Positions 30,261-43,648 of a stretch of 64,000 nt of DNA are shown in pieces. The translations under genes were made by a program, and so were the position numbers. Position 1 is the stretch's first letter. Each line of letters opens with the position of its first letter. Origin of the DNA: Branchiostoma floridae. Its lineage: Eukaryota > Chordata > Leptocardii > Amphioxiformes > Branchiostomatidae. The notes below the pieces were generated by a model, which did not search any database, was not told the DNA's origin, and saw only the letters and a list, made by a program, of their open reading frames with translations. The stretch spans positions 11,790,283 to 11,854,282 of the forward strand of contig NC_049983.1 in NCBI RefSeq assembly GCF_000003815.2. The letters run 5' to 3'.

Positions 30261-31271
30261 ATATTCACAATCATTTCTGTCCCCTTCTCTGTTCTTGTTT
30301 TTATCCATGTAATACATAAAAAACGAACGATTGAATCATTGACGTCGACAACCACACCCATTCTGAAAGGATGATGCCGTGTTGAACACAAGCTGAGAAA
30401 TTTGGGCAATTTTTTGTGTGACCCACTCACGCAAGCAGGCCTGGTGCTCGTTCAATGAGTTTACAATGATAATGGGTTTTATATCACTGGACCGAAAATC
30501 ACACACGCTTTCTATTGGTATATAATACATTGAAATTGATGCAGAAACAGCTGAAATATGACCTAGCAAAGCTAATATTCCAAACTTTTTGTGCCGAGTT
30601 TATATTTTTCGTCACCCATCTCTGTCTTTGTCTCTCTGTGCTATCCAGGTGTAATTATGCATGTCTAACAAAGTGTTTGAAGAAATACATGACAAACGGG
30701 CATGTTGCAACGCTGGGTGTAATGTCAATATTATGACTGGCTCAATTCACTCACAATTCTTATAGTTGGTCTCTGTAGAAAAATAAATATACGGGTAGGC
30801 AATGTCCAAACGAACCGGAAACTGTAATGTACAACAGTGGAGATTCTTGTGTAGATGCTAAAAGTAACGTACCTTCTAGTTGGTGACTTCCATTAATAAA
30901 TAATCAACATACCATTTGTCAAAATCTGTATAAAGCAGGAATTCTAAAAGCTTTCAAGGGCTGAAATTTTAGACTCAATAGTGATCTCCCGGACCATACA
31001 CGGTTACAAATAATAGATTGGTCCCATTCAGAGAATGACATGTGCCTTGGATCAACTGTGACTGGTAGATCACTCATGCAGATCAACCTATACATTAAAA
31101 GCGGCCTTTCACTATTTGTAGTCACGCAACATTTGTACTGTTTTGTGTGATGTTGTGTTTTGCTTGTATCCCACCGCCGACTCCAATTGATAAGACTTTA
31201 ATTGGCTAGGCTGCAGGCGTTTGGGAATAGACCTCATTCGACATTAGTTCAACGTTTTCTCTCAAGACGAG
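30261..31271. other. Unique 5' flank of the TRPC array
   Basis: AT-rich, with no supportable ORF. It does not share the block that precedes copies B, C and D, so copy A appears to have a separate promoter. A short segment at 30367-30395 (ggatgatgccgtgttgaaca) echoes the start of the last exon of the SPRY-death gene. Confidence 0.45.
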
Positions 31272-34200
31272 ATGGATTTATATCGTAAGCAAGATGCAGA
31301 TGAACAGATAGAAGATGCGGTTTTCTCGGTGACAAAACTGCCCATTCTTGGCGAGAACAGCCAACTACAGAGGCGATTTCTTTCCCAAGTGAAAGATGGT
31401 GACAGTGCCGAGGTGGAAGAGATGCTAACCAAACATGTCCATGACGTGTCATTCACCATCGACTGCCTGGACCCATGTGGCCGTTCTGTTGTAGAACTGG
31501 CGACGATCCGGGGTAACCAGGAGATGGTGGAGACATTACTGAGGCATGGAGCGGACTTGGGAGACTCGCTACTGTACGCTGTGGACTTGGAGAAGGAAGA
31601 CATCGTAACAACTCTGCTAAGTTACCCCCGGACAGAAGGTAGTGAATTCAGTACAGACAAGGTGTGTGCTTTTTTATTTATTCTCAGTCTTGCCCGGGGT
31701 ATGGAGTTGATGATGAAAGGGACAACAATGCCATAGGTATTTAAGTATTCTCAGTGAGTCTACCAATAGTACATACAATGTGACGCAGATGTCGAATAAA
31801 TGTTACAATTTCTGTTCGTTTACTTTAGATCATGTATTTTCTCTTTGTCCGTCCTAGTAGTGTAAGTTATGAAATAGCACCGGATTTGGGTTCTGGATTT
31901 GTTTGTCCTGTGTTGAGTAATTGTGACCGTAGTGAAGGCAAACTATGAGCACTTGGCAACCGCTGTTCAGTTTTTCACTGGAGGTTCAACAAAGAAAACA
32001 CCTCCTCTTTTCGAGCTTTCCTACGCCTGTTCTGTATGAAAGAGATCAATTTACGAATTGCACAATCCCTTTTAAATAATTGACAACGCCCTGTAAGGCT
32101 ATTAAACGTCACATTTCCACAAAGGGCCTGGCAGGGCAGTTTTGGGGAACGAAAGGTACGATATAAAAGACAACAAAAACACAAAAGTCAAAACGGACCA
32201 AAATAATTCAACAGCATGCCTTGTAGATATCTATTAGCATAAACGTATTTGGTCGGGCCCCGGGTAGGAAAGTGACGTAGGCCTAAGATACACTTCCCTG
32301 ATTGATGATCGTAAAACGTTTGGTATTTTTAGTGCCTTCTACTGGTAGTGTGAAACCCTATCTCAATTCAAGCAGTACCGGTAAATGCACTGTTTAAATA
32401 TCCATGCTTGCAGGGCACACCCAAAGAGTCACTCTTTTCCTCGCACGTCACACCACTCCTCCTAGCGGCGCATCGCAACAATTACAGCATCCTAAAGCTC
32501 CTCCTGTATCACCAGTGTCCTCTCCCCATCATTGGTGACGTCAGCGGTTCGACCGACCACAGAGCCATGCTTGACTACTACCGCGCCGTCACCAGCCCTT
32601 CTTACATCCTCCTCACCAGCCAAGATCCCTTCGAAACCGCCTTCAAGCTCAAGGAGGAACTGAACAACATCGTCTCTTGTCTTGAGACTGGAAAAAGGGA
32701 ATTTCAAGAACTCTCTGCCCGTCTTGAGGAGTTTACTGCAGAGCTTATAAATTTCGCCAGGTGTCCCAAGGAGGTCATGACCGTTTTGAACGCTGGCGAC
32801 AACATGGAGGACATCGCAGGATTGCGCATGCGTCAACTTCAAAAGGCTATTGAAGTAGGGCATAAGAAGGTAAGTCTAATATGATTGCATGATCTGACCA
32901 AACAGCGGTTGGCATTATGAGATCAATTTTGGATAGGGCAATCGACCAGACTATCATTCAATACTATGAGTGGGAAGGTATTTATACCATTGACGATATT
33001 AAGACAAAGTTTTGGTGCTTAATGCCCATTTTTTTTCCATTAATATGTACCCAGTGATGATGACAAACAGACGACGATAATAAGGCTTTGTTGTTTGAGT
33101 CTGGTTCAAATGTTTACTATTACACTTGTTTATCCTTTATAGTTCGTGGCGCACAACAAGTGTCAGGAGTTGTTGAATCTGCAGTTCTACCGACGTCATC
33201 ACGGCGTCTTATACAGCACAACATGGAAGAAGATGCTAGCCTTTTGGGTATGGTGATTCTCATTGTTGTCTGAATTAACACTGATTCCTATTATAAAGAC
33301 CCTGCAAACTGCGCTGCTTTGAAAATTCTTTGCCTACACGTTCTGCAGTTTTGTTGATTAGTGTTGTTTGCCACAGATATGCAAAGTCTTAACTCCGGTG
33401 CTGGCACTCGTATATATGGTCATCCCAAAGGCATATCTCGGAGAGGCCATCGCCTCGCCTGTTGTCAAGTTCAACATGAGGTCCTGGTCTTGGCTCCTTT
33501 TTTTGACGATCACGATACTACTCAACGGTGACCTGGAGTCGACTGAAGCCTACGTGCTAATAGGGACATATTATTGTTGGGTACTAGGTGAGAGATTACG
33601 ATTTTGTTTCAAAATGATATATTGTAATATATGTGGTTGAATAACTTAATACAAGCCAGGTCTAGTCAGTTGTAAAACAACATTTTATATCTCACAACTT
33701 TTCCAACTATCACGTTTTCTGTCCTAAAATACTATTCAGGGCTAAATAAATGTGTTAAATAATCAAGTCTAAATAAATTCTAATTCACATTCACAAACAT
33801 GCTTCTCATGTGCAGCTAATTCTATGGCTAATATTTTCAATGCCACACTATTCCACAAGTCTGCTTCTCCCATCGTAACTTTTCGTTACAGGAATGGTGT
33901 GGGAGAAGGTGAAGGAGATTTGGACCGCTTCAGTGGACGCCTGGAACAAGTGGGACATGCTGCTGCTCCTGTGTCACGTGACAGCTATGGGTTGCTTTAC
34001 GGGCGGTATTGTCGCTATTCAAAAGGTAATTAACTGCAGATCAGTTGTTAGTTATCGGTTAAAAAAGTGATTCTAGTTACTAGAGTCTGTTCCAATATGG
34101 CGAGCCATCTGCTTCGTCTTTAAATTACCCCCTTTGCATCGTTCGGCACATTTGCTGCGTCTCACATCCCACCCTCTCGTTTCATCTTTGTGATTAGGAC

Positions 34201-36872
34201 GTCAACCTCCTGTTTAATCCAGGAGAGTGGAACCCCTTCTTCATCGGCAGTTATTTTCTGGCGATAGCGGTCATCCTCAGCTTCGCCCGGTACATGAGCA
34301 TGTTGATGTTTTCCGAGACTATTGGCCCGCTCCTGCTGTCCATGTACAAGATGGTTGTGGACATCTTCAGGTTCATCATTGTGTTTCTCATCATCATCGT
34401 CGGTTTTGCCACTGCCTTACAGCGCCTGTATAGTTCACCCAGACCGGACTCAGGTATATCAAACATTATTAGTATCCTAGAAATGATTTGTATTGGATAA
34501 TAGATTGTAAATCATCGATGTAGACTATCAAGTTGCCACGAGCTGCTTAGGCCACATTGGTTTGATATTATTGATGGCATTCCATCTGGATATCCCAAAA
34601 CTGTTTTAATGTGAGAGGGCGAAAATAAATCCAACAGGGGACTCTTTTAGAATATCTAACATGTCATAAATCTAGTAACGCAAATTAACCACAGAACATG
34701 GTGTAGCAAACATGCAACAAGTCTTTGAGTATTAAAGGACCTGGTAGGGTGATAGTGATCGAAGGAGGTAGATTACTAATATTCAGTTCTTGCCTTGCCT
34801 TTCTTCTCAGTGTTCATACCCCTACAAATGTCTGGAGTAATTTTGACAAACCCGCTAGCGGTGTTTCTCCGCATTAGAAATCAGTGGGACCATAGCAATT
34901 ACTTCCATACCACGTACATCAAAATTTTAGTAAATTGTCACTGCCATTGAATCCATGACTAACTTACCAGACTGATACCGCTCTTTTACTGTTTCAGATT
35001 GTCTTAAGGAATTTTACCAAGCTCGCCGAGAGCAACATCAAGCTAACAACACCAATGTCAATTTCACTGCAGAAGACTTCTGTTACTATGGCGACTTCGC
35101 ACAGTATGTGGTACTCATTTAGCTTAAGATTAATCTGCATGATACATAGAAAGGACTAATCTAATGGTAATGTGAGATGGTGTTCTAGAAACACTTGAAT
35201 TACATGTCCTAAAATTAATTCCACATTTCGACATACTATGACTAACCATTCAATGGGGACTGTAATGTGTTGATTTATTTCAATGGATGTTCCAAAACAA
35301 AGGGATGATGCCAGGTGTTTGCACCTGATAACTACGAAAAGTCTATCAAACATAGAGATAAAGATGCAATGTCGGCACTCCGGAATGTCACGCAATATGT
35401 CTATATCAAATGGATTATACAAAGTCTGGTGTTCCTTGAATATAAAGAGGTATTTTCACGATAGGAGCAAATGAAATGTCGAGATCACATGAAGAGTTCA
35501 CATGCATTTTCAACCCACCAACGTGGCCTCCATTTACATTACGTCACAGTCATGAGACTGCAAACACTCTATGACAAGCAACAGGTGTGTTTTTTCATAC
35601 CTACACTGAAAGCATGTTTTAAAGTAATTCAAGCAAACAATTATGCAATATTTTCCCCCTAGTTTGCACAAATCCATTTTCTACTTATGCTGGACGCTGT
35701 ACGGAAAGTTTGAGTTCACTGACCTGGACGTGACGGCACCAAACGCAGTCCAGTTTCCTGTAGTGTCCATCTGGCTGAGCAGAATCCTGTTCATCACCTA
35801 CATCACAACCTCCATCATCATCATGCTCAATATACTCATTGCTATGATGAGTGATTCCTTCTCTAGTGTCTCGGTAAGTAGGTATAGTGTCTCTCTGGCC
35901 TTAATCTTAATGTATTAAGATGCCCGCGTAGGATTTAGAGACAGATAGTGAAGGAAATAAGCCTGTGCAAAACTTTCATATCTTAGACATAGAAACGAGG
36001 GAAACAAGTCTTTGAAACATGTCTCTTATTCATTAGGATACATACCTCAAAGACTACCATTGCATCGGGCTGATAGACTCAACTTGAAGCTTTACTATGC
36101 TAACTCAATTCATTGTTGTTGGTCTTCTTCAGTCCGACGCTGAGGTGGAGTGGCGCTTCGCCCGTTCCCGTGAGATGCTGAAATACATCCCCAAAGGCCG
36201 CACGCTGCCGCCTCCCTTCAACCTCATCCCCAGTCCCAAGTCGGGCTGGTACTTCCTGAAATGGCTCGTTCTGATTTGCCGCGGCCAAAAGCTTCAAGAG
36301 GTTAGCAGAAATAGGTTCCTGCGACTTGCATTATCAGACTAGCACGTTACTTAAGACATTTGATTGCTTGTTTATAACATCATGGAGAATAACTTCAGAA
36401 AAGGTAGGTTGTTTTGTTTCCCTCGCAGCTTATCGCTAATTTGGATACGTACAATTGTGAGATAACGGCAAAACAACATCAAAATGGAACATTTGCATTT
36501 GGTTATTTATTTTACTCGTTAAAATAATTCGATCTGTGTAATCTTCTTTTTTTATGTTTCTGTCAGAAGGACGAGATAGAGTTGAGGCAAGCCCACGGAA
36601 AGTACAAGGTAATGGTGATGTTCCTACTTTATCATCATAGTTTCTGTCGATTTCACGTTTGATTATGTTTGTACAAAATATTCCATCTCAGAGTGCAACT
36701 AAACAGCTATCATCGGTTCTTAGCATGATGTATTGCGTAAAGCTAGTTTTGTCATTCAGTTTTTTTTGTCATCTTTACCATATAATGTTCCACCAAACAG
36801 GTGACCGTCAAACGGCTGAAGGCACGATACCTGCTGGCGTACCGTCTTCATCGGGATCAGGCTGAAGGGTGA
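31272..36872 (+). CDS. TRPC-type cation channel, array copy A
   Basis: Eleven exons: 31272-31661, 32414-32869, 33143-33247, 33377-33587, 33892-34025, 34198-34453, 34998-35103, 35663-35873, 36133-36300, 36567-36608 and 36801-36872, giving 716 aa. Order: ankyrin repeats (DCLDPCGRSVVELATIRGN, GDSLLYAVDLEKEDIV), TRPC linker (VTSPSYILLTSQDPFETAF), pre-S1 and S1 (exon 4), S2-S3 (exon 5), S4-S5 with FARYMSMLMFSETIGPLLLS (exon 6), pore and S6 (exon 8), TRP helix EWRFAR and LPPPFNLIPSPKS (exon 9), and a short helical tail. The pore core reads FYLCWTLYGKF where copies B and D have WYLFGTLYGKF. This is the most divergent N terminus of the four (MDLYRKQDADEQ). Vertebrate TRPCs are receptor- or PLC-gated non-selective Ca2+ channels in the plasma membrane; gating here is unknown. 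Confidence 0.9.
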
Positions 36873-37768
36873 CGCTTTAACAGTCAGCAGCAACCATGAC
36901 ATTGCGTTTATGCTAGCGTAATATACCTGCACTTGATGTTTTGAATGTAGACGGAAAGATCTTGTTAAGCATGCATGGGAATTAGATACTGGAATTGTTA
37001 GCTCTTATTTTGATGATGTCTTTATCCCAAAAGACAGTATTGTGGAGTCTTTCGTCAGCCATGCTCCAAATATATTTTTCTGTTGTCAGACACGTCAGTG
37101 TAAAGGATCTACCTGATTGGTGCACGTTTCTAAAATGGTCTACTGCACTATTGTCATGGCCGAAGATGTCAATGTACCCCCTTTGCCTTGCCTGGTTGTT
37201 TATCTGTCTATTTGTTTGTTTGTTTGTTTGTTTATTCATTAGACATTGCAACGTAACGACAGAGGTAGGCTTAAGGGTTTTTCACGTAAAATAAAAACGG
37301 AAACCAAATGCCGTGCAACCGAGTGTCAATTGTTCACTCGATACGAGCCTCATCACTTTTATTAACAGAAAACATCTGCTCTACAGTCATGAGAGACACA
37401 CAATATAGGTAACACACCATAGTTGAGGCATCAAATATTCATTCAAAGAAGGAAACCTGTGACATGAGGAACACAGACGAATGGGCAGCTTACGTCGCAT
37501 GACTACTGGCGGACGAGAATCACCTGTTTCCTTCAGTTCATTTCGCACACGTCTATATAGATAGTGTACGTTTAAAAGAGCACGTTGGACTTTAAATAGA
37601 GACCTAACGTTGACTGTGGTGGAATCAATTATTTAGAATTACGCCACCTGAATTATTGTCCTAATAATGGATAATTGGCCTAACGACGTGACACACCCAT
37701 GCCCGGTATCAGTCGAACAAAGCCTCTCACAGCTACAGCATATAGCTAAAGTTTGTCCTCTAGACGAG
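36873..37768. other. Junction A-B (3' flank of A plus promoter block of B)
   Basis: Homologous to junctions B-C and C-D. The 3' half shares tttctgttgtcagacacgtc and atggtct..gcac..attgtcatg with the others but lacks the MITE found there (empty site near 37108). A (TTTG)n run lies at about 37205-37230. The 5' half holds the shared block caccatagttga..catcaaatattcattcaaa and a TATA-like box at 37554-37559. Confidence 0.7.
37554..37559 (+). promoter_or_regulatory. TATA-like box, copy B promoter
   Basis: TATATA followed by a conserved gagcacgttg..cttta block, in the same position relative to the gene as in copies C (44515-44520) and D (57652-57657). Conservation across three paralogs supports a core promoter, although the blocks are also recent duplicates. 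Confidence 0.5.
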
Positions 37769-40700
37769 ATGGAGTCCTTCGGCAGCCAAGATGAAGAACA
37801 GGCGGAACATGAGATATTTTCGGAGGAAAGTCGCTCCTATCCGAAAGAGAAGAGTCCACTGCATAGACGGTTTCTTGCCTCGTAAAAATGGACACCTTGA
37901 GGAGGTGGAAGCGATGTTAAGAGACAACCTTGACGACTTGTCCTTCATCATCGACTGCCTGGACCCATGTGGCCGTTCTGCTGTAGAACTGGCGACGATC
38001 CGGGGTAACCAGGAGATGGTGGAGACATTACTGAGACATGGAGCGGACTTGGGAGACTCGCTACTGTACGCTGTGGACTTGGAGAAGGAAGACATCGTGA
38101 CAGCCTTGCTGACTCATACCTGGCCAGTAAATGACACTAAGAAGGTGACTGTATTATTTTTACATTTACTTAGGATTCACCGCAAAACAAGGCTCATGGA
38201 GCCACTCAAGCGTTTTGGGTTACAATACTGTTTTGTGAAGAAAGATGTCTGTTTACCCTTGACTTAAACAGTTTCAGATTGTACCCCAAGGGGAAGCAAG
38301 TCCGTGGAAGCTTATTCCATAACGATGTAGTTCTAGGAAAGAAGCTCTCAGCTTGGAACTTCCTACGATTAGGAGGATTTGTGGAGGGGAAAGGATGCTT
38401 TGCTTCTGCAGTGGATTTAACGGATATTATATATACTACTTATCTTAACAGAAAACCTTATAGATGCGAACGATGAGATTAATACACATCGAGTGATCAT
38501 TTAAATTCCTTATTGGATGTTGTAAAGTATCATATGGACGGGTTAGAGGTGGACACTACTAGACGGCGTTCGCGCTGCGCTCTCACTGCGAGCTAAAACG
38601 GATGTGTGAAACCTTCGATTTCATACTGGGTATATCATATTGTGTGGCGTAACTGGAAGAGCGTTGGACTCCGAACCTTCGATACTCGGCATGCCCTCAT
38701 GTTGTGCCATTGGGAAACACCACTAGCTTTCCTGAAGGTGGAGTGACGCCCACCGGGCCTCGAACTAGGCTTATCAGTCAAACGTGTGCCAAAAAACATA
38801 AATGTATTTGGTGTGCCAATTTGCCACTAAGAATCGTGTTTTTTTATATCACACAAACAGTAAAAGTGTGACTGAACAGACAAAATGACACACAAAGCGT
38901 AAAAATATTCTTTTCTTTCAATACAAGTCGCTGAGCGATCCGTCAAAGTGTGGCAAAAGGGCCGTTCTAGTGGAAAGGGGGTATTACTAATTATGTGGAT
39001 GGTTTGCTGTAGTGGTTCGGATCTGTCTACCTGCTATATGGCCTTAAGCTTGTGTTTAAGAACTGACATTCCCTTACTGACTAAATACGGGGGTTGGGGA
39101 AAGGGTTCCTCTATCGACTGTTCTTTTGGGATGACATGTACGTATCAAGCATAAACAATGTTGTGTTGGGACCAGCGACATTTTCCAGCTGTTTTCTCCC
39201 GGCCTCACCTAACTTGTACAAAAGGTGCTCGGGTCCTGTCTAGAAATGTTAAGTCCCAAACGAACCTGATAACCACAGCTACTAACAAACCATAGAATAT
39301 TTTTCTGTCCATTACGAACATTGTTTCGCTGCATTACTTTATATTCAAATATTGGTGACGTGATTTATTCAAATCCAAGTTGATCTGCTGCAGTGGGTAT
39401 TATCATTGTGACTCCTAGTGTTTTGGTGATAAGCTTATTATAGGCTGCCATGCACTCACCCGCCAAATCACTAGCCATAAGCCAATTTGGAAATCGGTCT
39501 AATTTACTTGTACAAATATATACGCTTGCAGGGCACACCCAGAGAATCGCTGTATCCTCCACATATCACACCTGTCCTCCTAGCGGCGCATCGCAACAAC
39601 TACAGCATCCTAAAACTCCTCCTGGATCAGCAGTTCCCTCTCCCCAGCATTGGTGACGTCAGCGGTTCGACTGACCACAGAGCCAAGCTTGACTACTACC
39701 GCGCCGTCACCAGCCCTTCTTACATCCTCCTCACCAGCCAAGACCCCTTCGAAACCGCCTTCAAGATCAAGGAGGAACTGAACAACATCGTCTCTTGTCT
39801 TGAGACTGGAAGAAGGGAACTTCAAAAAATCTCTGTCCGTCTTGAGGAGTTCATTGCGGAGCTTATAAATTTCGCCAGGTGTCCCGAAGAAGTGGAGACC
39901 GTCTTGAATGGTGGGGACAATATGGAGGACATCGCAGGATTGCGCATGCGTCAACTTCAGAAAGCTATTGAAGTAGGATATAAGAAGGTAAGTGCAACAT
40001 GATTTGATTATAATTTCCAATGCCTATCCAAGCATAACCTGATTTACGTTGGTACTTCCCCTAGTTCGTGGCGGATGACAAGTGTCAGGAGTTGCTGAAT
40101 CTGCAGTTCTACCGGCGCCATACCTGGATGTTGCACAGCTCCAAATGGAAGAAGAATCTTGCCATTTTGGTATGATGGAGTTTTAATAAATACAAATGGT
40201 ACCTTGCACATATTTACACCATATTCTTTGATGTAGTAAACCTCGTCAGACTCTTTAACTTGTTCGTTGTTGAGATGCGACTATGGCAATTGCTAAATCT
40301 CCAGCAATTTAGGCGTTCTGTTATGATGGATTTGAAATTATTGGTTTAACGCTGTATCTTTTTTGCTATTAATATCTTAAAGCATTCTAAGTCTTCATGC
40401 CATTGAGATGCTACACTGGTTGATTTTTTAACTGACCTTGCACCATGTTTTGTACTACCGCAGATGTTGGAAATCTTAACTCCGGTTTTGGCAGTCGTGT
40501 ACCTAGTCATCCCAGAGACTGGTCTGGGACAGAGTATCGCCTCGCCCGTTGCTAAGTACAGCATGAAGGTCTGGTCGTGGGGCGTGTTCGTGGGCTTTAT
40601 GAGATCAATTAGCGGTGCTGAGAGACTTTTGATTGGAACCTACTGGTGCTGGGTGCTCGGTAAGAAATCAGGTGTAACGAAGTATAAAATGTTGATGGCA

Positions 40701-43648
40701 GTTATCATGTCAACTTGATTTAATACGTATGTATCAATGGAACATGTTCAGTGTGTTCAACTCCAAACACACACTGTTTTCTAGTGCGCAATTTTTTTCT
40801 AGACGGTACTTTCGTCTTCAGGAGAATTAGTTTGCTGATAATTCTGGTGCTTTTCTAACAGGTATAACCTGGGAGAAGATGAAGGAGGTTTGGACTGCAT
40901 CAGTGGACGCCTGGAACAAGTGGGACCTGCTGCTGCTCCTGTGTCACATGACAGCTACAGGCTGCTTTGTAGGCGGCATCTTTGCCATCACAAGGGTACG
41001 TAATGCTACATAGCTTTCAAAATTAATATTTCGTCTGTAATATACAAAATAAAAGTTGATGAAATTATTCTGAAAATCATTTGATCAGATCAAGGTCCTT
41101 GATCAGATGTTGGCCACTATCGTGGCGGATGTCACACAACAGGACATGCAGCAATACTCCATTTACCCTTAGGCCCTCCTCTTGTATTTCCCGATAAGGA
41201 CCGCAGTCTTGCACTCAGTTCAGACGAGATGCACCCACACTTCATCGGTGTGTACCTGCTGGCGATAGCGGTCATCCTCAGCTTCGCCCGGTACATGAGC
41301 ATGTTGATGTTCTCCGAGACTATCGGTCCGCTCCTGCTATCCATGTACAAGATGGTTGGGGACATCTTCAAGTTCCTCATCGTGTTTCTCATCATCATCG
41401 TCGGGTTTGGCACCGCTTTACAACGCCTGTATAGTTCACCCAGACCGGATTCAGGTGTGTTAAATCTATTTTGTCTCTCATAATGCATTTAACAGTATGT
41501 AAACATCATCGGAACATATTGATGATCTTTGTGCCAAAATCCAATGGCAGCAAGGAAAAGCAGGAAATATTGCAGATTTTAAAAAAATGGAGATATGGAT
41601 AAAAAAGTAGGGTTCTGGGACAAAGGAACACGTCACTCAGTCGATACACCTTCAAATGTATCTGTCATGATCTAATTACAGTTTTTTTGGACTTTCAGAG
41701 TGCCTCTTGAAGTATTATCAAGCTGTCCAAGACCAAGCACAAGCCAACAACACCAACCTCAATTTTACCGCCTATGACTTCTGTGATTATGGGCAATTTG
41801 CACAGTATGTCTGATTTTCTTGATGATACATTGCATTTTCCTTTGTAGTGCTAGTATTGTTGGTTATGCCAATCATAATGCTTATAGCGCGTGCCACCCT
41901 TTTCTGCACAATGCAATTGACAGCTCATTAACGAGAAGGAAATATTAGAAGTACAATACAATGAAAAAAATAGAAATCATTAATTTTCCCATTCAGACTG
42001 CATCACTCCATATGGTACCTGTTTGGTACGCTGTACGGAAAGTTTGACTTTACCGACCTGGACGTGACGGCACCAAATGCGGTCCAGTTTCCTGTAGTGT
42101 CCATCTGGCTGAGCAGAATCCTGTTTATCACCTACATCACAATCTCCATTATCATCATGCTGAACATGCTCATCGCCATGTTGAGTGACTCCTTCTCTAG
42201 TGTCTCGGTAAGTGGGAAATCATGACTTATCAATAATCATAAATGGTGTCTGCATGCATACATAGTTATGAAGGAGGCACGCAAAACATGAGAATCTATT
42301 CTGTATAATATCAACCATGTTTGGAAACTACACTATCATGTCAACGCAGGTCCATATTGATGGTACATCGTAGCACCCAAATGAACTGACAAAAGTAGAT
42401 GAAGAGCAAATTTTGAAATGATAATAAAAAATGTTTATGCTAAATTAGACATTTCATTGTTTTCATCATTCTGCAGTCCGACGCTGAGGTGGAGTGGCGC
42501 TTCGCCCGTTCCCGTGAGATGTTGAAATACATCCCCAAAGGCCGCACGCTGCCGCCTCCCTTCAACCTCATCCCCAGTCCCAAGTCGGGCTGGTACTTCC
42601 TGAAATGGCTTGTCTTGATTTACCGCGGCCAAAACCTTCAAGAGGTTAGCAGAAATAGGTTCCTACCTTTTCGTTATCAGAACATCACAACCTTTCCCAG
42701 AAAGCCCATCGCATCGTCAATTTAAAATACTTGACTGACTTGGAAGTTTAACAATATAGTGGAGAATAACTCAGAGGTAGTTCGTTTGTTTCCCTCGCTA
42801 TCAACTACAGCTCATCCATGGTTTGTCTTTATCTATCATTGTGTCATTTAACAGTTTCAAAACTAAACAATTGCATTTTATCGTGTCTTTTACACGGTTA
42901 AAAGAATATCTTTTCTTTTTTTTCTGTTTCCATCAGAAGAACGAGATGGAATTAAAGCAGGCTGTCGAAAAGTACAAGGTAATGGAGATATTCATACTTC
43001 ATCCTCTTAGATTCTGTTGACTTCAGGTCTGATCATGTTGGAATGAAATATTCCAACACAGAGGGCAAATAATGGTGCCCAAAATACAGGAAGCTTTGCA
43101 AGTGTTCGTCTGATTTGGAATCATGTAATTCCAAATGATCGGTGCAATGGCAGAGTGGGTAGTGTGTTTGCCTTGCATTCGATAGGTCGTGAGTTCGATC
43201 CCCGGACGGGTCATCCCACAGACTTTAAAAAAATGGTACATGCAGCTGTCTCTGTTTAGCACTCAGCACTAATGAGGAAGGGCATGGGAGTTAAACGCAC
43301 ATCACTACCAGCTGACTAGCACCCTGCTGCAGTGGCTGACACAAATGTGAGGCCCAGGGGCTACAGAAATGAAGATGGGCGCCACCCCTGTGCATTTGTT
43401 GCTGATGCAGGGGCAACTTTAACATTAGTTCCAAATATGGTATGATAGTAAAAGTAAACCGGAAGACATGCCCTTAGAGCTATCAGCAATTGCTTATCAT
43501 GGTTTTTGCCTAAAGCTAATTTTCAGCTTCAGCTTCTTTGTCATCTTTACCATCAGATTTCCTCTCCACCAAACAGGTGACCGTCAAACGGCTGAAGGCA
43601 CGATACCTGCTGGCGTACCGTCTTCATCGGGATCAGGCTGAAGGGTGA
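37769..43648 (+). CDS. TRPC-type cation channel, array copy B (N-terminal frame altered)
   Basis: Eleven exons: exon 1 to 38144, then 39532-39987, 40065-40169, 40464-40659, 40862-40995, 41199-41454, 41699-41804, 41997-42207, 42477-42644, 42937-42978 and 43577-43648. The domain order is as in copy A; the pore reads WYLFGTLYGKFDF. The start homologous to copies C and D is ATG 37769 (MESFGSQDEEQ), but relative to C and D the sequence around 37868-37896 is 2 bp shorter and that frame ends at a TAA. A second ATG at 37791, in the other frame, runs open through the rest of exon 1 (MKNRRNMRYF...HLEEVEAMLRDN) and would give a 699-aa channel with a novel N terminus. Either that start is used, or the copy is a recent pseudogene, or the window has an indel error. 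All other exons are intact. Confidence 0.8.
38635..38745 (+). mobile_element. Degraded tRNA-derived SINE (tentative)
   Basis: A tRNA-like stretch (tggcgtaactggaagagcg, then ttggactccgaacc) precedes gtgccattgggaaacacc, reminiscent of the SINE bodies in HBP1 introns. The B-box is poor. Located in intron 1 of copy B. Confidence 0.35.
43130..43440 (+). mobile_element. tRNA-derived SINE in the last intron of copy B
   Basis: Head with A-box (tggcagagtgggtagtg) and a good B-box (gtgagttcgatccccgg), followed by a body of about 220 bp (gtacatgcagctgtctctg ... ggggcaac). It is absent from the equivalent introns of copies A, C and D, so it was inserted after the duplications or lost elsewhere. Confidence 0.7.

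Noticed and set aside
43138-43213. tRNA gene
   Set aside because: A and B boxes are present but the acceptor and anticodon arms do not form a proper cloverleaf, and a SINE body follows. The heads at 7929 and 8757 were rejected for the same reason.
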